Positions 47,001-58,942 of a DNA stretch of 64,000 nucleotides are shown piece by piece. Each line of letters starts with the position of its first letter. Position 1 is the first letter of the stretch. The notes beneath the pieces are model-generated. The model saw nothing but the letters and a program-made list of their open reading frames with translations. It was not told the DNA's origin and made no database searches. This DNA comes from Isoetes taiwanensis. Its lineage: Eukaryota > Streptophyta > Lycopodiopsida > Isoetales > Isoetaceae. The position numbers were made by a program, and so were the translations under genes. Location of the stretch: assembly GCA_021234155.1 (NCBI GenBank), contig JAJEKV010000099.1, positions 3,567,453-3,631,452 on the forward strand, in the 5' to 3' direction.

Positions 47001-48685
47001 CGGTGTTTAGAGCACCTCAGGTGGAAAATCATAAAAGGCTGAGGGAGTATTCTAACCTTCTTGGAATCCCGATTAGAATTAAAAGTACCCTCAACAAAAG
47101 TATGGGATGAGATGATATTGGGATTACATAAGCATCATGAGTTGGTGGAAGAGTCGCAAAAACTATCAGCATTTGGCGGGATAGTAGTAGCGAGAAGCAT
47201 GTCTTTGTCTTGACTGCAGCACATCTATGTCTCATCTCCCTCATAGCCACACCCGGAGAAAGTAAAAAGAAATGGAAGGGACAATTAGAAACTTTGTGTG
47301 GGGGAGGCAAGGAGGAAGGAACACTAGTGAAAAATAGCATGGTGGAAATGTAAAAGAGATAAGGAAAAGAGGGGGAATAGAGCATGATTGGCAGCCCTAA
47401 AAAGCAAAATACTAGTAGCCAAATTCATGTGGAATATTTTTAGAGGAGAAAATGAAGTCACCGGGCCTCCAACTCATAGCACCGAGGGCCATACGTTTCT
47501 CACACACACATGCTAAAGTATGCAGACACAAGTATCTCTTCCATGGTCTCTATTTTGTGGCTTGAAACCAAAGTTCACGGGCCTCACCATTCTTAAGAGG
47601 TCTCATTTCCGTGTGGGGCGTGGTGAAAAAGCTCTTCCCCATTGAATATGTCGATGGTGTGCGTTAGGTACTACTCCACCATGGTGGATTCCAGTCAACT
47701 TCCGCCCAATAAGAATGGTCCTCAGGCCCTTTTTAGGCGACATCGAGTGGTGAAGATGGATCAAGCGTGGCATTGGTTAGGTAATGTGCAATGTGTAGTG
47801 CGAAGGTGAAATTCGGTTAGCGAGAATGGATAGTATTCAAAGCGAAATTGACCTCGGAATAGCGACAAAACAATGTGGGAATGTATTGCATTAAGTCTTC
47901 AAACCACATAAATATACGAGTAAAAACCTTGGGTTCTCGATCAATCTTCTTGGTAGGTCATTTGTGAAATCAACATATAAAGCGTCTGAAGACAAAGTAC
48001 TTTATAAGCTACCAGCTCAATGGAATGTGCAAGTCACTACTTGCCCTTGTTGAAGGAAATTTGGAGGTGTATGGATGAAACTTCTCCCACCCCGAGTGAA
48101 TTCTTTTATGGCAAGTAATTCATAGGGTTCCTATGGTAAATGAAGGATATCAAATTCAAAGCTGATGTGAGCCCTCTATGTCCATTATTGCAAGATGGAT
48201 GAAGAGTCTAAGGAACATTGCTTAGTAGAGTGCAGCGACACGCAAGTTGTGTGGTTAGTGGTGCATGGATATGTTCAACAATACATTGGGACCAGCGATC
48301 TCCTTCTAGGTAGATATCGATAGAGAATGGCTAGTCTCAAAAGCGCCAAAAGCTTTTCATATTGTCGGATCATGGGCATTATGGGTCATATGGAAAAGGC
48401 GAATTCTTTTCACTCTAGGAAAAGAGGCATATACTACTGACCACACAAATGCGCACATGCTCATAGAAGCTTTAGAAATTTCAAGTGTGTGGTCGAAGGT
48501 GATGTTTCCCTTGTTTGGGGAGACTTTCATCAAGCTACCACCTTAAGAAGAAGGCATCTACATTCATTCTAAAAGGGCTTTGTAGCTATCCCCTTTCAAA
48601 CTTGTTCGGAGGTGTCTATCTGCTATAAGGCCGTGTAATAGTTTACCTATAAATGGAAAATTCTTTATCCTTCAAAAAAAAAAAA
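44097..48685 (+). mobile_element. LINE, 5'-truncated copy B
   Basis: Begins inside ORF1 because the duplication started there, so it has no left target duplication of its own. It ends with poly-A at 48,674-48,686 followed by the same flank as copy A. The ORF2 remnants (endonuclease from about 44,780, RT around 46,030-46,750, zf-RVT near 48,150) are broken throughout by small indels, although long patches such as 46,030-46,130 are identical to copy A. Confidence 0.88.
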
Positions 48686-50202
48686 ATATTAACAAAATGA
48701 AATTGCTATATCATACTACATTGTCCAATTTTGATAAAATTCCATAAAAGATAAGAGACATGTGTGTTACTTACGTTCGGTTTTCAATCTTCCTCTCGAC
48801 CGCATATAGTTTCTTATTTGCTCGTATACTTGAATTGCAAAAGCAAATACCAACATAATGTTACATGTTTGAGTCTTAACGACCAGCCAATTAAACAAGA
48901 CAAGTACCTGAATTACTATTTCTAGAATATCCATAATAATGTGGTTAGAGGCGGTGGAAATAGAGGCGGTAGGTGATATAGCGAAGGAGGCGGCTATGGC
49001 GGAAAGGTATTCCCTTGTTGCTCGGGCAATCCCCAAATCCAACCATCTATTTGCATCAACGGTTTAAAATTGAAATTGATGACAAACACTAAAAATCCTA
49101 GATGCAAAATTGAAATTGATGACAAACACTCAAAAATCCATAGTATAAAAGAGAGATATAGAGATAGATAGATTTAACAAAGTTTAAGCATTAGCGAAAA
49201 TGTAATGCATGTGCATCATGTTTTATCTCATAAGTAATCCACCCGGGGAGGACATGTAGATTATTTGAAATAGTCTGTACTACTAGCTTTGAGATCTTTG
49301 AAAACCATGGTGGGTTCTAAACAATAAACAATCATTTCTAGAGAACATTATCGGTATGCCTTGTGGCATTCAAATAAGTGTAGGATTAAATAGCTAGAGG
49401 CACCAACTCCCTATAAAACCGGTTGTCTTGTCATTAATCTTTTGTTATTATCTAGACGAACACATGGAGTTTTGCCATACATTTTGAGCATAAAATGATC
49501 ACTGGAAGTCTGATATGGTATCTTAGATTTATCGGCATTAATTCGTTGAGAAGCAACCAAATTGACAAGATAAAGAAAGCAACATATTGTCGCATCCAGA
49601 AAACTAGTAAAAGTTAATTATTTCTCTTTCTCAATGCATAACCACTTCATATGAAATGTCCAAAAGCTATTTTAAAACATGGATTCAATTTGAAGACAAT
49701 TGCATTTCACATTCCCATGGAAAGTATCGATTGGATCGCCGAACAACAAATCCCCGGTGGAAAAGCAGGGCTATGAGCTGTCTTAAAATGCCTAACGGGG
49801 AAGATGATTGAATCAATCTCATTTTAAGCGCATAAACCATGTTTTAATTGCTAACCACTAGAGAAATGATAAAAGTATGAAATCTTTAGTATGAAGATGT
49901 TTTGGTATTTGTTATGATGCTCTCTCAAGTTGAACTGTTAGTGGACCTTGCTTGCAATAATAGCAAAAAGAAACAAGATTGCTCAACAGCTTATCAAACA
50001 CATATTATGTACCTCCAGACTTCACACTTACCATATATATATTTGTAGAGAACTTCCAACAACATCATCCCTACCTATCATGCGTATGTGCATATCTAGA
50101 TAAAATTATCAAAGCAAAGAGAATATACAAATGCAGATCCCTTTATGTCACGATATTGACAATTTGATAATAGGGAATATGAAATAGATAGATTTAACAT
50201 TT
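48686..50202. other. Copy B of the LINE flank; no gene seen
   Basis: Corresponds to 28,579-30,102 with many small differences up to about 49,980, after which it is identical. Confidence 0.6.
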
Positions 50203-50442
50203 GTGTACAGGTTTTTGGGGAATGTAGGAACGTTAAAATGCAATTTAGATCAAGAACCACTACGAAAAATAGTTCCTGATCTTAGCCAACATATTGCAGA
50301 AGGATTTCTCGTTGCTTTCAGCCATCATAACATAGCTACCAGACGTGCACTAGTTAATCAACGTCATGGAACCGACGTCCAAAATGGAAAGTTTGTATAT
50401 ATTACATTCATTACCCTACATTGGGTGTTGCCTAGAGCTTAA
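50203..50442 (+). CDS. Candidate exon or small ORF, copy B (identical to 30,103-30,342)
   Basis: Same 79-codon frame, same upstream acceptor-like TTTGTGTACAG and same downstream GT. Not recognised. The first differences from copy A appear only near 50,530. Confidence 0.25.
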   Translation: MYRFLGNVGTLKCNLDQEPLRKIVPDLSQHIAEGFLVAFSHHNIATRRALVNQRHGTDVQNGKFVYITFITLHWVLPRA

Positions 50443-50822
50443 GCTTTCATGTTTCTTTTTAACTTTTATTAAAAGCAAGTTGAGAACCATCGATTTGATA
50501 GATTCCAAGAAATATTGTACTATCCAATGGATAAGAGCAATAATACAAAAAAAGGTCATAGATACATTAGATGTAAGTTTAAGATTACCATTTGAACTCT
50601 CTAATGCGATCAAATTCATCTGCTTTGGAACCCAACTTGGCGAACTGGGTAGACTAGAAAAATGCAAATTGAAAGGAAGAGATTTTGCTTAAATTATACG
50701 GTAGTTAACTTATTTTGTAAAATGGAAAATAGAATAGAATAGAAAAGAAAGAAGAAAAAAAGTTACATCTAATATATATTTCTATGACTTGGATGCACTA
50801 GCATTTTATTTTTGAGTAGTGA

Positions 50823-51219
50823 TCACTGATAGGTATTAGTAGCCCAAATAGGCGTTGGCGGGAGTATATATCACAGCGTTCCCATCATTCATGATCAAAG
50901 TAGTAGTTGTCCAATTTCTTTCCTCATCATTGCCCTTGGTGGAGAATTAGTGTTAGAATAGATGACAAGATTGCCATCACTTTGCATGGTTAAAACCACA
51001 ACCATTTGCTTTACCACTAGTTCCAATTCCATGAGGTCTCTCATAGTCAACCTGATACAAGACCAGATTGCAATCGACTTGCATCACGAAATTATATGCT
51101 CCATTTGAAGATGTGAGTTCTTGTCTTGCTTTCAAGCTTTTCCCGGCATTTAATGTATCTATTGCCATGCATAAGCTAAAATATAATTCCATTATTGAGA
51201 GAAACAACCACCTTGCCAT
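50823..51219 (-). pseudogene. GNA-type lectin, copy B (broken)
   Basis: Copy of the lectin at 30,725-31,129. The N-terminal half, from the signal peptide through QVDCNLVLY, is intact and nearly identical. The rest is damaged: the 'ccagaattcc' stretch lost bases near 51,025, and the second and third sugar-binding repeats are scrambled around 50,885-50,945, where CTG and CAG words of copy A are missing. As written it would give a truncated one-site protein. Because the damage is centred on CAG/CTG, I cannot tell real decay from sequence error. Confidence 0.75.
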
Positions 51220-52540
51220 AGCTATACACTTAGCTCCATCCAGTAACTGTATAAATATTGGAAAATAGAGGATGGTATGACGTAGTACGTCCCAATTAAA
51301 AGCAAGTTGAAAATGAGGATTCCAACTTGTGAAAGAAAGCCACCAAAGCAAGCACGATAACAATAGTTTCAAAGTTCTTAAGTTGAAAATGAGGCTCAAC
51401 TCGAGAAAAATAGCCACCCAAAGGCACGGTAATAGTATGTTTCAAAGAAATGGGCCTTGGTTAAGTTGAAAATGGGGTTCCCAATATAAGAAAGAAATCC
51501 ACTCAAGGTACGGGGTATTGTGTTTCAAAGTGAAGGACCCTTATTATAGAAAATGAGCCTACCAAACTAGGGGAAGACATCAATCCAAGTAATTGTTTTC
51601 AAAGTAATGGATACTTATTTACGCCTCAAGTTGAAATTAATGGAAGCAATTATGATGCTTTCTATTATAGTCTCTTTTGTCGCTTTTTGCATCACCAACA
51701 AAAGAGGAGGTTATCCAGGTGCGAATTCCATTGTATAGTTTTTATACTCCTTTACCATTAGATATATGTATATTTATGATTGTTTAACGAAATATATGTT
51801 AGATACATGTTGCATACTTTAAAGCACGATAGATTTAAAAGAATTGAACGGAGATGGATGGATGGATGGATGGATGGATGGATGAATGGATGGATGGTTT
51901 TTTCACGTCCACGCCACTAGGCAACATCCAACCCGACAAGTGACCACACTACATTGCTTCGGTTTGCTCGAAGAATATAGAGACATAATAAGGAGATATT
52001 AGAAAGAGAATAGATAAAAAATAGATAGAATAGAGAGGAAGAGAAAGAATTAAATTGAATTGAAATACTTTTTATCATCCATGGAAACTAACAGGTCTAT
52101 GCAACCCAATAGAAGGAAGAGCATAGGAAGCCCATTATTGTACAGGATTAGAAAACCCCCACCCTAAATGGGGGTTTTAGGAAAAACCCTTGTCAATAAT
52201 GAGTTTGTAGACCCATGGCCATTCACATAGGATCCATCTTATTTATACAAATAGAATAGAATAGAATAGATTTTTTTAACGTCCACGAAGACTAAGAGGC
52301 CATGGGACCCATAAAATGGCCTAGTACAACCAATTACTACTAGGATTAAAAAACTTCTGCCTCGAAAAGTTTTCAACAGGACATGCCACCTACGTGCGTA
52401 GAGTAGCTAAAAAACCCCTAGTATATGGGTTTATGATAGGAAATCACCCCTCCCATTCATGCACGTGGTTTTGATAGGTTCCATAGGGTGAAGCCCTCTT
52501 GTGGCCATTGTGTATGTGACGTTCCACGTATTTATATGGT
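51220..52540. other. No gene; copy B of 31,130-32,453
   Basis: GATG repeats at 51,853-51,896 (the GATA part seen in A is missing), AGAAT repeats near 52,252, and the conserved hairpin at 52,152-52,178. Confidence 0.6.
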
Positions 52541-52804
52541 CTACGTCACGTATTTATACGGGACACGTACAAATACAAGCACGTCACCCCCTAAAGGTAC
52601 GCCACCATGCGGGTATGGGAACTTAATGGTAACCTAGGGGGTTACTCTTAAAAGGATTAAATTAGCTTTATACGGTCCCACGTCAATGTATTTATACGGG
52701 ACGCGATAAATACAAGCACGTCACCCCTAAAGGTAAGTGCCACCATGCGGGTATGGGAACTTAATGGTAACCTGGGGGTTACTCTTAAAAGGATTAAATT
52801 AGCT
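52541..52804 (+). repeat. 136-bp tandem repeat, copy B
   Basis: Two units as in 32,454-32,719. The first is identical to copy A; the second carries several small changes. Confidence 0.8.
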
Positions 52805-54228
52805 ATGCTAATTTAATACATTAAAGATAATAACTTAATTAGGCTAATTTACGTTTGGGGAAGGCACCACCTCGATTAATCGACATGGGGGTTGCCAAGT
52901 TTGGATGCCAACATGACCCTATCCCCGGGATTGATTCTGAAGGTCGACCAAGGAAGGCCCGAGTCGAGCCATCATACACCTGAGAAAACCACCATACCGG
53001 TCGTTCTGTGAAGCAACAAATGAATTCTCAACTCCCGGAGATGGAGGCCCCATGGAAATGAGTCCACCCGTAATTGGTAGGTGGCTATGTGAATTATAGA
53101 TAACACTTGGTTGTGTCCGCTCTCTTTCTCTTTGTGACTCAATCATAGAAACTAACCCTTGATTGTACAAGCAAGTTCTCTTTATATTTAATTCGGTTCT
53201 TACTCCGAAAGGATGGATTGTTAGTTCTTTGTTTAATCGGACTTCAAAAAGGGGGGATTACGGGGTAGAGACCTCTCGAACGTGTATTGTAGTATGTTCC
53301 TAGATACCAGAGAGTCCCATTAAGTGCGGCACATGCACAAGAGCCCACCGGGTCCTAGATGCTATGGTGCGGCCCAGCACCCGGACAAGGAACACAAGGT
53401 GACATGGGGGTGGGGTCTTGCACGAGCATACAAGGCTCCCGAGACTCCCTACAATGGGCTAGGCCTTAGCCGGTCCACGTAGAGGGCGGGTATGGGTCCG
53501 ACCTCCCCGGTGTAGAGGTGTGATCCGTGACGGAAAACCTTTGCACTTTGAGTAGATTTAGGGTGAGTAAGCTCTGCACGGATGCAAGGGGGTGCCGATG
53601 CGTGCACGTATTCTCTAGCTCACCCATGGAACCCCTTGTGATTACGGAAGGGGCGGCTTCCCCACCTGCCCTCATCGGACCGGTCATGAACTGGAGTAGG
53701 TTCAAAGGGTGATACCTTGAACCTCAAGGTCTCCTGAAGGCTATAAGCGAAGTCATAGCATGAATTGACCCATCTACAAAGTGTGTGTGAGGGGCGGATG
53801 GAGTGGACAACCCTAGCCGAAGTTCTATGCCGATAACGCCATGCCAAGACTTCGGTCGCTTATCTCTTGAGGCCCGGCCGTCGGTCCGATCCTCACTGAG
53901 TCCTGCAGGTGGAACCCAGTTTTGGGCGTTTTCTTAGGTTTAGATGCATATTCTATGCCGTTGGTATTTGGATGGATCGCCACCCTTCGTGGTGGTTATT
54001 TATGTATATTCGCATGCTTGGTGCTAACCCTTGTATTTCATGCTTCCTTGACGTAGGAGTGCTATTGAAGGCGTGGGCGAATGACCCCTTTCAGTCCTTC
54101 TTCGGCCTCATTTCATAGATGGCCCAAATGCAGACGGAGGGGGCCGCTCATGGTGAGATGATCGCCATGGGAGGAAAAGTCCCCGCATGTATACCGTCGA
54201 GGGTCGATATATTACAGAGCGTCCACAA

Positions 54229-54240
54229 AGGTATCGAAGC
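54229..54240 (+). promoter_or_regulatory. Degraded primer-binding site, copy B
   Basis: AGGTATCGAAGC aligns with the copy A word TGGTATCGAGC and with the plant initiator-tRNA site. The preceding 'gtccaca' would suit an LTR ending in CA. Confidence 0.4.
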
Positions 54241-54977
54241 CGTGATTTCGGTTGCTTTCGAATCATAAAGACCGCCAAACACTAACTTCGTATACGGTAG
54301 TTAGGAGGAGGCTAAGTCAATGTGTCGTTAGTTCTCTTTGTTGTTTGGCTTGGTGTTAGGTTAAAGAGGAAATCGTAGCTTTGAAGTGGAGGGCCTAAGA
54401 TTGAGGCCTAACAGGTGTCAGCGGGGTAGCTCAAATGGCGAAGATGATGGTTCCATTGGATCGGGCTTTCGAATTACCCTAGAACAGTCAACTCTAGGCG
54501 AAAAATGGTCAAGAGCGGGCCTAAAACAAACTCGAGCGCCCTTGCCTTTTGTAGTTTTGTAGTCAAAGCGGGCGCCCGAAATGTTTGTTTACGCCGGACC
54601 GGCCGTCGGACCCAGTCAACGGACCCGCCCGTCAACTTCGGGCGCCGCTTGCTTTTCGACGCCTTGATCAAAGAAGCGAAGCCCAGATAATGCAACGGCC
54701 GGCCCGGCGAGTAGGTTCTTGGCGTATTTCCGCCGTATATTTTTTTTAATAATAAAATTTCGAAGTTAATAAGAAAAAAAAAACTTGAAATTTTAAAAGT
54801 TAAGAGGCCGTTTAACAAACCATTTCTTGTCATTTGCTTTTGCTTCAGCGCCTCCAACCGCCTGAGCCGCCCTCCGCTATCGCCACCGGACGGGACCTTG
54901 CTCCTGCGGCCTTGTGCCTTGTGCATCTTAGCGGCCTCTTTGCCATCCCCTTTGCCGCCAGCGCCTCACTAGCCGCT
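54241..54977. other. Chromovirus leader, copy B
   Basis: No coding domain; matches 34,166-34,903. An upstream ATG at 54,834 is in frame with ORF a, but copy A does not support that N-terminal extension. Confidence 0.5.
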
Positions 54978-55727
54978 ATGGCCATCACCAAGAGCGCTCC
55001 GGATCCAACTACCTTGAGCATCGTGGAGATCTACGCCATGATTGCCAAGCACATGGCTACCGACCCAGCCCTCATTGATATCCTGTTAGATGAGCTGGTG
55101 AACAGGTTTGAAAACAACGACAGGATTCCATTTCCTATTTATCACTTCTCTGAGCCATTCTTGATCCGGCTGAACCTTCGCCAGCTCTCCTATACCATTG
55201 TTGAGCAACCTGACATGGTCATGATGCTCATTAAATTCTATCCTCCCGAGCAGGAAGGCCATTCAGAGGAGGAAGATATCAGGGCAGAGGCCGACCGTAT
55301 CAGGGGTTTGGCCAGGGAGGAAGATCATAGGGAGATCGAGCGGGCAGATACGGCGGCCCGTGGAAGGGAATACAGGTACCTCGGGGACGGCTTTGCCGTC
55401 ATTGATGGCGGAGCCATTGAGGTTCCCCCATACCGCTGGCATGAGGATTCCCACAGTTTTGTATGGGGAGAAATCCCCGATATCAGCATAGACTATCTGA
55501 TAACCATTCAGATAGACATGGGTCTGCGACCACAACGGTACCAAGCTGAACTTAATCGCCGTGCTGCAGCCCAGATGTTTGCTCAGATTCAGGAGGATCT
55601 GCGGAGAGCTAGGGAGGAACGGGAGAAGCTCGAGCAGGAGGAGCGGGACCGGCAAGACCAGCGGGACCAGCAAGATGGAGGAGCATCCGGAGGGGGCGGG
55701 CCCAATCCCACGCATCGATCTTGTTAA
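54978..55727 (+). CDS. Leader ORF a, N-terminal region and coiled coil, copy B
   Basis: 249 codons from the ATG at 54,978, chosen for its context (GCTATGGCC) and because both copies agree from here. I recognise no family in the N-terminal ~180 residues: a helical start (TTLSIVEIYAMIAKHMATDP), an acidic middle and a segment with GDGFAVIDGGAIEVPPYRWH. Residues ~190-240 are a charged, probably coiled-coil stretch (AQIQEDLRRAREEREKLEQE) ending in a glycine-rich linker. The stop at 55,727 comes from a small difference from copy A, where the frame goes on with a lysine/arginine-rich piece (QYKEKLR) towards the histone H3 fold. The intact protein was therefore probably about 400 residues with H3 at its C-terminus. 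It lies between primer site and gag on the same strand. Confidence 0.65.
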   Translation: MAITKSAPDPTTLSIVEIYAMIAKHMATDPALIDILLDELVNRFENNDRIPFPIYHFSEPFLIRLNLRQLSYTIVEQPDMVMMLIKFYPPEQEGHSEEEDIRAEADRIRGLAREEDHREIERADTAARGREYRYLGDGFAVIDGGAIEVPPYRWHEDSHSFVWGEIPDISIDYLITIQIDMGLRPQRYQAELNRRAAAQMFAQIQEDLRRAREEREKLEQEERDRQDQRDQQDGGASGGGGPNPTHRSC

Positions 55728-55854
55728 GCACCCGGAGGAAAGGGTGTCGCCCAAAGTCCGCAATCAATACAAGGAGAAGTTAAGGACCGCCGGGGCTTTT
55801 AGGAAGAAGACAAGCTCGGCCCAGAACGTGAGTTGACAATGCAATGCCCGTTCT

Positions 55855-56195
55855 TTGGGACTAAAACGGTGCCAACGCCGTCTGGCCACCCTAAAAAGCG
55901 GGCGCCGGAAACCTCACCCCCGTTCCGACCGGTACCGTGGCCTTGCGGGGAAATCCGCCAAATTTCAGAGTCTCTGAGCTTACGATCGGGGAAGGCTACC
56001 TTTTCGGAGGTGGTACCGGAGATCGCCTGTGAGCTCAAGACCGATCTCCGTTCCGGACCTTTGCAATTTTAGCTCAAGAGGTGCTGAAGCCTACTTGGTA
56101 GCACTTTGGTGGCCAATCTTTGCGCGATCCACGCAAAGAGGGTCCATAATGCCTAAGGATTTGGCCCTACCCGATACTTGGAATCTGGGGAGCAT
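55855..56195 (+). pseudogene. Histone H3 fold, copy B (damaged)
   Basis: FRPV-PW-PCGEIR and the neighbouring frame give the H3 alpha-N motif (the region of PHRFRPGTVALREI), followed by SLSL, then EIACELKTDLRS (56,020-56,055). The DNA continues through the YLVAL and CAIHAKRV regions (56,090-56,140) to KDLAL near 56,155. Reading frames change at least four times, and the end after 56,165 is scrambled compared with copy A. It supports the N-terminal part of the fold better than copy A does. Confidence 0.75.
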
Positions 56196-56218
56196 CATAT
56201 ATATGTAAAAAAATTGTA

Positions 56219-56347
<129 letters not shown>

Positions 56348-56522
56348 TTTTTGTTTTGTGTAATATTTAATAAAGAGACTTTTATTTTGAATTAAAAAGT
56401 TTAATGGTTTTATGTTAATAATAAACTAAAGTCTTGACGCCGCTTTTAAAAGGGGTTTAAAAGGGACTTTTAAGGGTTATTTCAAACGTTTCTTTTCCCT
56501 CTCTCCTCCCCCTTCTAGCGCC

Positions 56523-57919
56523 ATGGTCTGCCGACCTTTGCCGCTGGTACCATGAGGGAGAGAAATGGGATCCACAAGTTCCCTTCGATCTGCTGCAACC
56601 TTTGCTATGCCAACGCATAGACCTCCTCGCCAATATGCGGCGGCATCCCATTGATTCGCCCAGGATTCCTTGACTTCTACATGGAGGAAATGCTTCCTCA
56701 GTGTATTCCTCCTGGGATCCTCCCCAATTGTATTTGAGCGGGGATAGTCCGCAGATGTTAGGCGGGGACACACATGCTTATGACGCGTCTGGGGAAACTC
56801 CGATGGGGTAAACACCGCCGCTGGTCCAAAGATCGTGGGCGGCAATATCTGGAAGCTACTTTCGCCCTGGCCATCCTCATGGACCAATACGTTGAGGATG
56901 AAACCTTGCCTGTAGAGAAGGGCAAACTGCCTGAGTCCTCCGAGGAGGGGGATGATGAGCATATAGGTATGGGCGATTTTGCCCGTTGGAAAGAGCTAGC
57001 GGAGGAGTTACCACCGCGCCGTGAACAAGCTATAGGCTTGTCAGGGTTAGACGGCCTTCCAGTTATCTATCACCAAGGGCAAGAGTACCTTCTCTTGGAT
57101 GATATTATCTGGACGTATCACATGGTGGCCGGATTTCGACGCAAGCATAAGGACCATGTACTTTATGAGCTTGCGGAGTACTGCATGGATGATTTTATTG
57201 ACTTCACTTCTACTGAGCTTCCTCCAGAGGTGCAGCAGCTACTCCAATTCCGCCAAGAGACCATAGAGCCGGCCGAGACTCTATTACGTCTTCGGGACCT
57301 TGTGATGCAGGAGCCGGCTTCGCAGCCTTCACCAGACGCCTTCACGGCTATGGGACCTCACGTCCCAAACATCAACATGGTTGAGGTTCCCTCCGACTCA
57401 GATGATGAGGGAGAGGATTTATATCATAATCCTGCACATAAGAAGGAGAAGCAACAGGAACTTAAGGAGGAGGAAGTCCCCATGGACTTGGATAAGGAAG
57501 TGGCAGCATCTGAGACTCCGCAAGGGAAGGTGCTGGGTAACCACCTTACCCGTTTCTTTTTGTCGGCCTTCCGACACGGGCAAGTCCTCTTCATAGCCCG
57601 GGATCTAGGGCCAGAGGCTGAAGCTTCATGGTGGGCCCTCCGTGCTCTCTCTACATTGGCCGGCCACAAGAAGCTTCCCTATCTTACCTTTACTTATGTT
57701 CTCGTACGACGGGATCTCGCCCTGACGGCCTTGGGTCAGGATGTTGCGCCTTGGATGGGAATGAAGCTCCTCACGACAGCCCCATTGGCCGTTGCATATC
57801 CACCGGAGGTTGCATCCGTTGCGGCTGCCACAGTAGACCCTGGGGTAACTCTGCTGCGACACCGACCGCCTCCACCACCTCCTAGGGCCAGGGATAAAGA
57901 GGCAGGGCCTAGTTCCTAG
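56523..57919 (+). CDS. Leader ORF b, unknown protein of about 460 residues, copy B (frameshift near the start)
   Basis: Both copies suggest a start at 56,523 (ATG after CTAGCGCC). A frameshift lies before 56,770, and 56,774-57,919 is open for 381 codons. I recognise no family. The protein has a basic patch ([20 protein letters not shown]), an acidic stretch ([11 protein letters not shown]), a long region with [18 protein letters not shown], a second acidic and lysine-rich segment ([20 protein letters not shown]), a hydrophobic region with [20 protein letters not shown], and a C-terminal proline run ([17 protein letters not shown]). It is mostly soluble in appearance and has no RT, integrase or zinc motifs. 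Its place between the H3 frame and ORF c, on the same strand inside the element, suggests that all three were acquired or evolved together. Confidence 0.55.
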
Positions 57920-57938
57920 ACTAATGGGGCTATACAAT

Positions 57939-58064
<126 letters not shown>

Positions 58065-58216
58065 GTATTTATGGGATTTTGGATTGGCAACTGTTGGGAC
58101 CATATTGAAAAATGGTGTACCTTATTTACTTATGAAATACAAAGTTCTCTTGATGAGTATAGCTGAATTGTTTCTTTCATAACATCCTCTTCAAAAGCAT
58201 TAAAGTTTAGGATATA

Positions 58217-58717
58217 GTGGCATTACAAATGTTCTCTATTCATTTTGACTATGTTGCAGAGGAAACCATTTGGGAATATGAGGAGAGAATCACCGATATG
58301 GTTAGGAGGGATGATCCTGGACCCCCAGACCAGGACTATGGCCAGAGATATGGTGAATATCCAGAGTGGGATGAAGGCAATGAGATCGAACCACCGCCAC
58401 CAGCAGAACCTTATGATCCTGACAAAGGGCTGGAGATAGTCAACATCCTTAGAGACAGAGCTTTCGAAGATCTGAAGATGACCCTGTGCCGTACCTGGGA
58501 CTATTGGAATATGAGCAGGCACGCGGCTTTCGAGGACGCCAATGACCATCTTTGGCAACTCTTCTATGCTCTGCGAAGGCTTTTCAATCTTCTCATTATC
58601 AGCCCCACATGGGAATACCAACCAGTGATTGTCCAAGCCTGGGCACGTTATAAACTCGTTAGAGCTGTACGGGAGAGTACCCGCTACGCAATCCTATACC
58701 CCTTCGCGAACCCCTAG
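58217..58717 (+). CDS. Leader ORF c, unknown 166-residue protein, copy B
   Basis: Open from the ATG at 58,217 to the TAG at 58,717. A splice acceptor (TGACTATGTTGCAG, ending 58,259) lies inside, so the true exon may start at 58,260 (EETIWEYEERITDM) and be joined to an upstream exon. The peptide has an acidic proline-rich part (EWDEGNEIEPPPPAEPYDPD) and then a helical, aromatic-rich part (DANDHLWQLFYALRRLFNLL). I recognise no family. AATAAA occurs at 58,847-58,852, about 130 bp past the stop and 90 bp before the gag ATG, so its transcript may end before gag. It is almost identical to copy A (39,087-39,585), which breaks near the end. Confidence 0.5.
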   Translation: MALQMFSIHFDYVAEETIWEYEERITDMVRRDDPGPPDQDYGQRYGEYPEWDEGNEIEPPPPAEPYDPDKGLEIVNILRDRAFEDLKMTLCRTWDYWNMSRHAAFEDANDHLWQLFYALRRLFNLLIISPTWEYQPVIVQAWARYKLVRAVRESTRYAILYPFANP

Positions 58718-58846
58718 GCTTGGCTATGTTTTTTTTGTTGCTGCTATGCTGTGTGCAAGTAAAACTTTAAGATCTCCACTGTATCATACCTACTTTTGTA
58801 TCAAACCATGTACCAATTAACTTGTTGTTGTACTCCACTTGAATGA

Positions 58847-58852
58847 AATAAA
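58847..58852 (+). terminator. AATAAA polyadenylation signal after leader ORF c
   Basis: In an A/T-rich context ('gaatgaaataaaaatattg'), preceded by T-rich DNA and also present in copy A at 39,720-39,725. It suits the 3' end of an independent transcript. Confidence 0.4.
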
Positions 58853-58942
58853 AATATTGTCTTCTGTTTGTATATTCTTTTTTTTGTCTCCATTATTTTA
58901 AAGGGATTGTACATTAATGTAACTCTGCTTATATATTCATGA

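Noticed and set aside
40000-49900. Methylation-driven C-to-T mutation (or RIP) as the cause of copy differences
   Set aside because: The changes are CAG to CGG or GG, loss of CTG, and small indels. C-to-T and G-to-A changes do not dominate.
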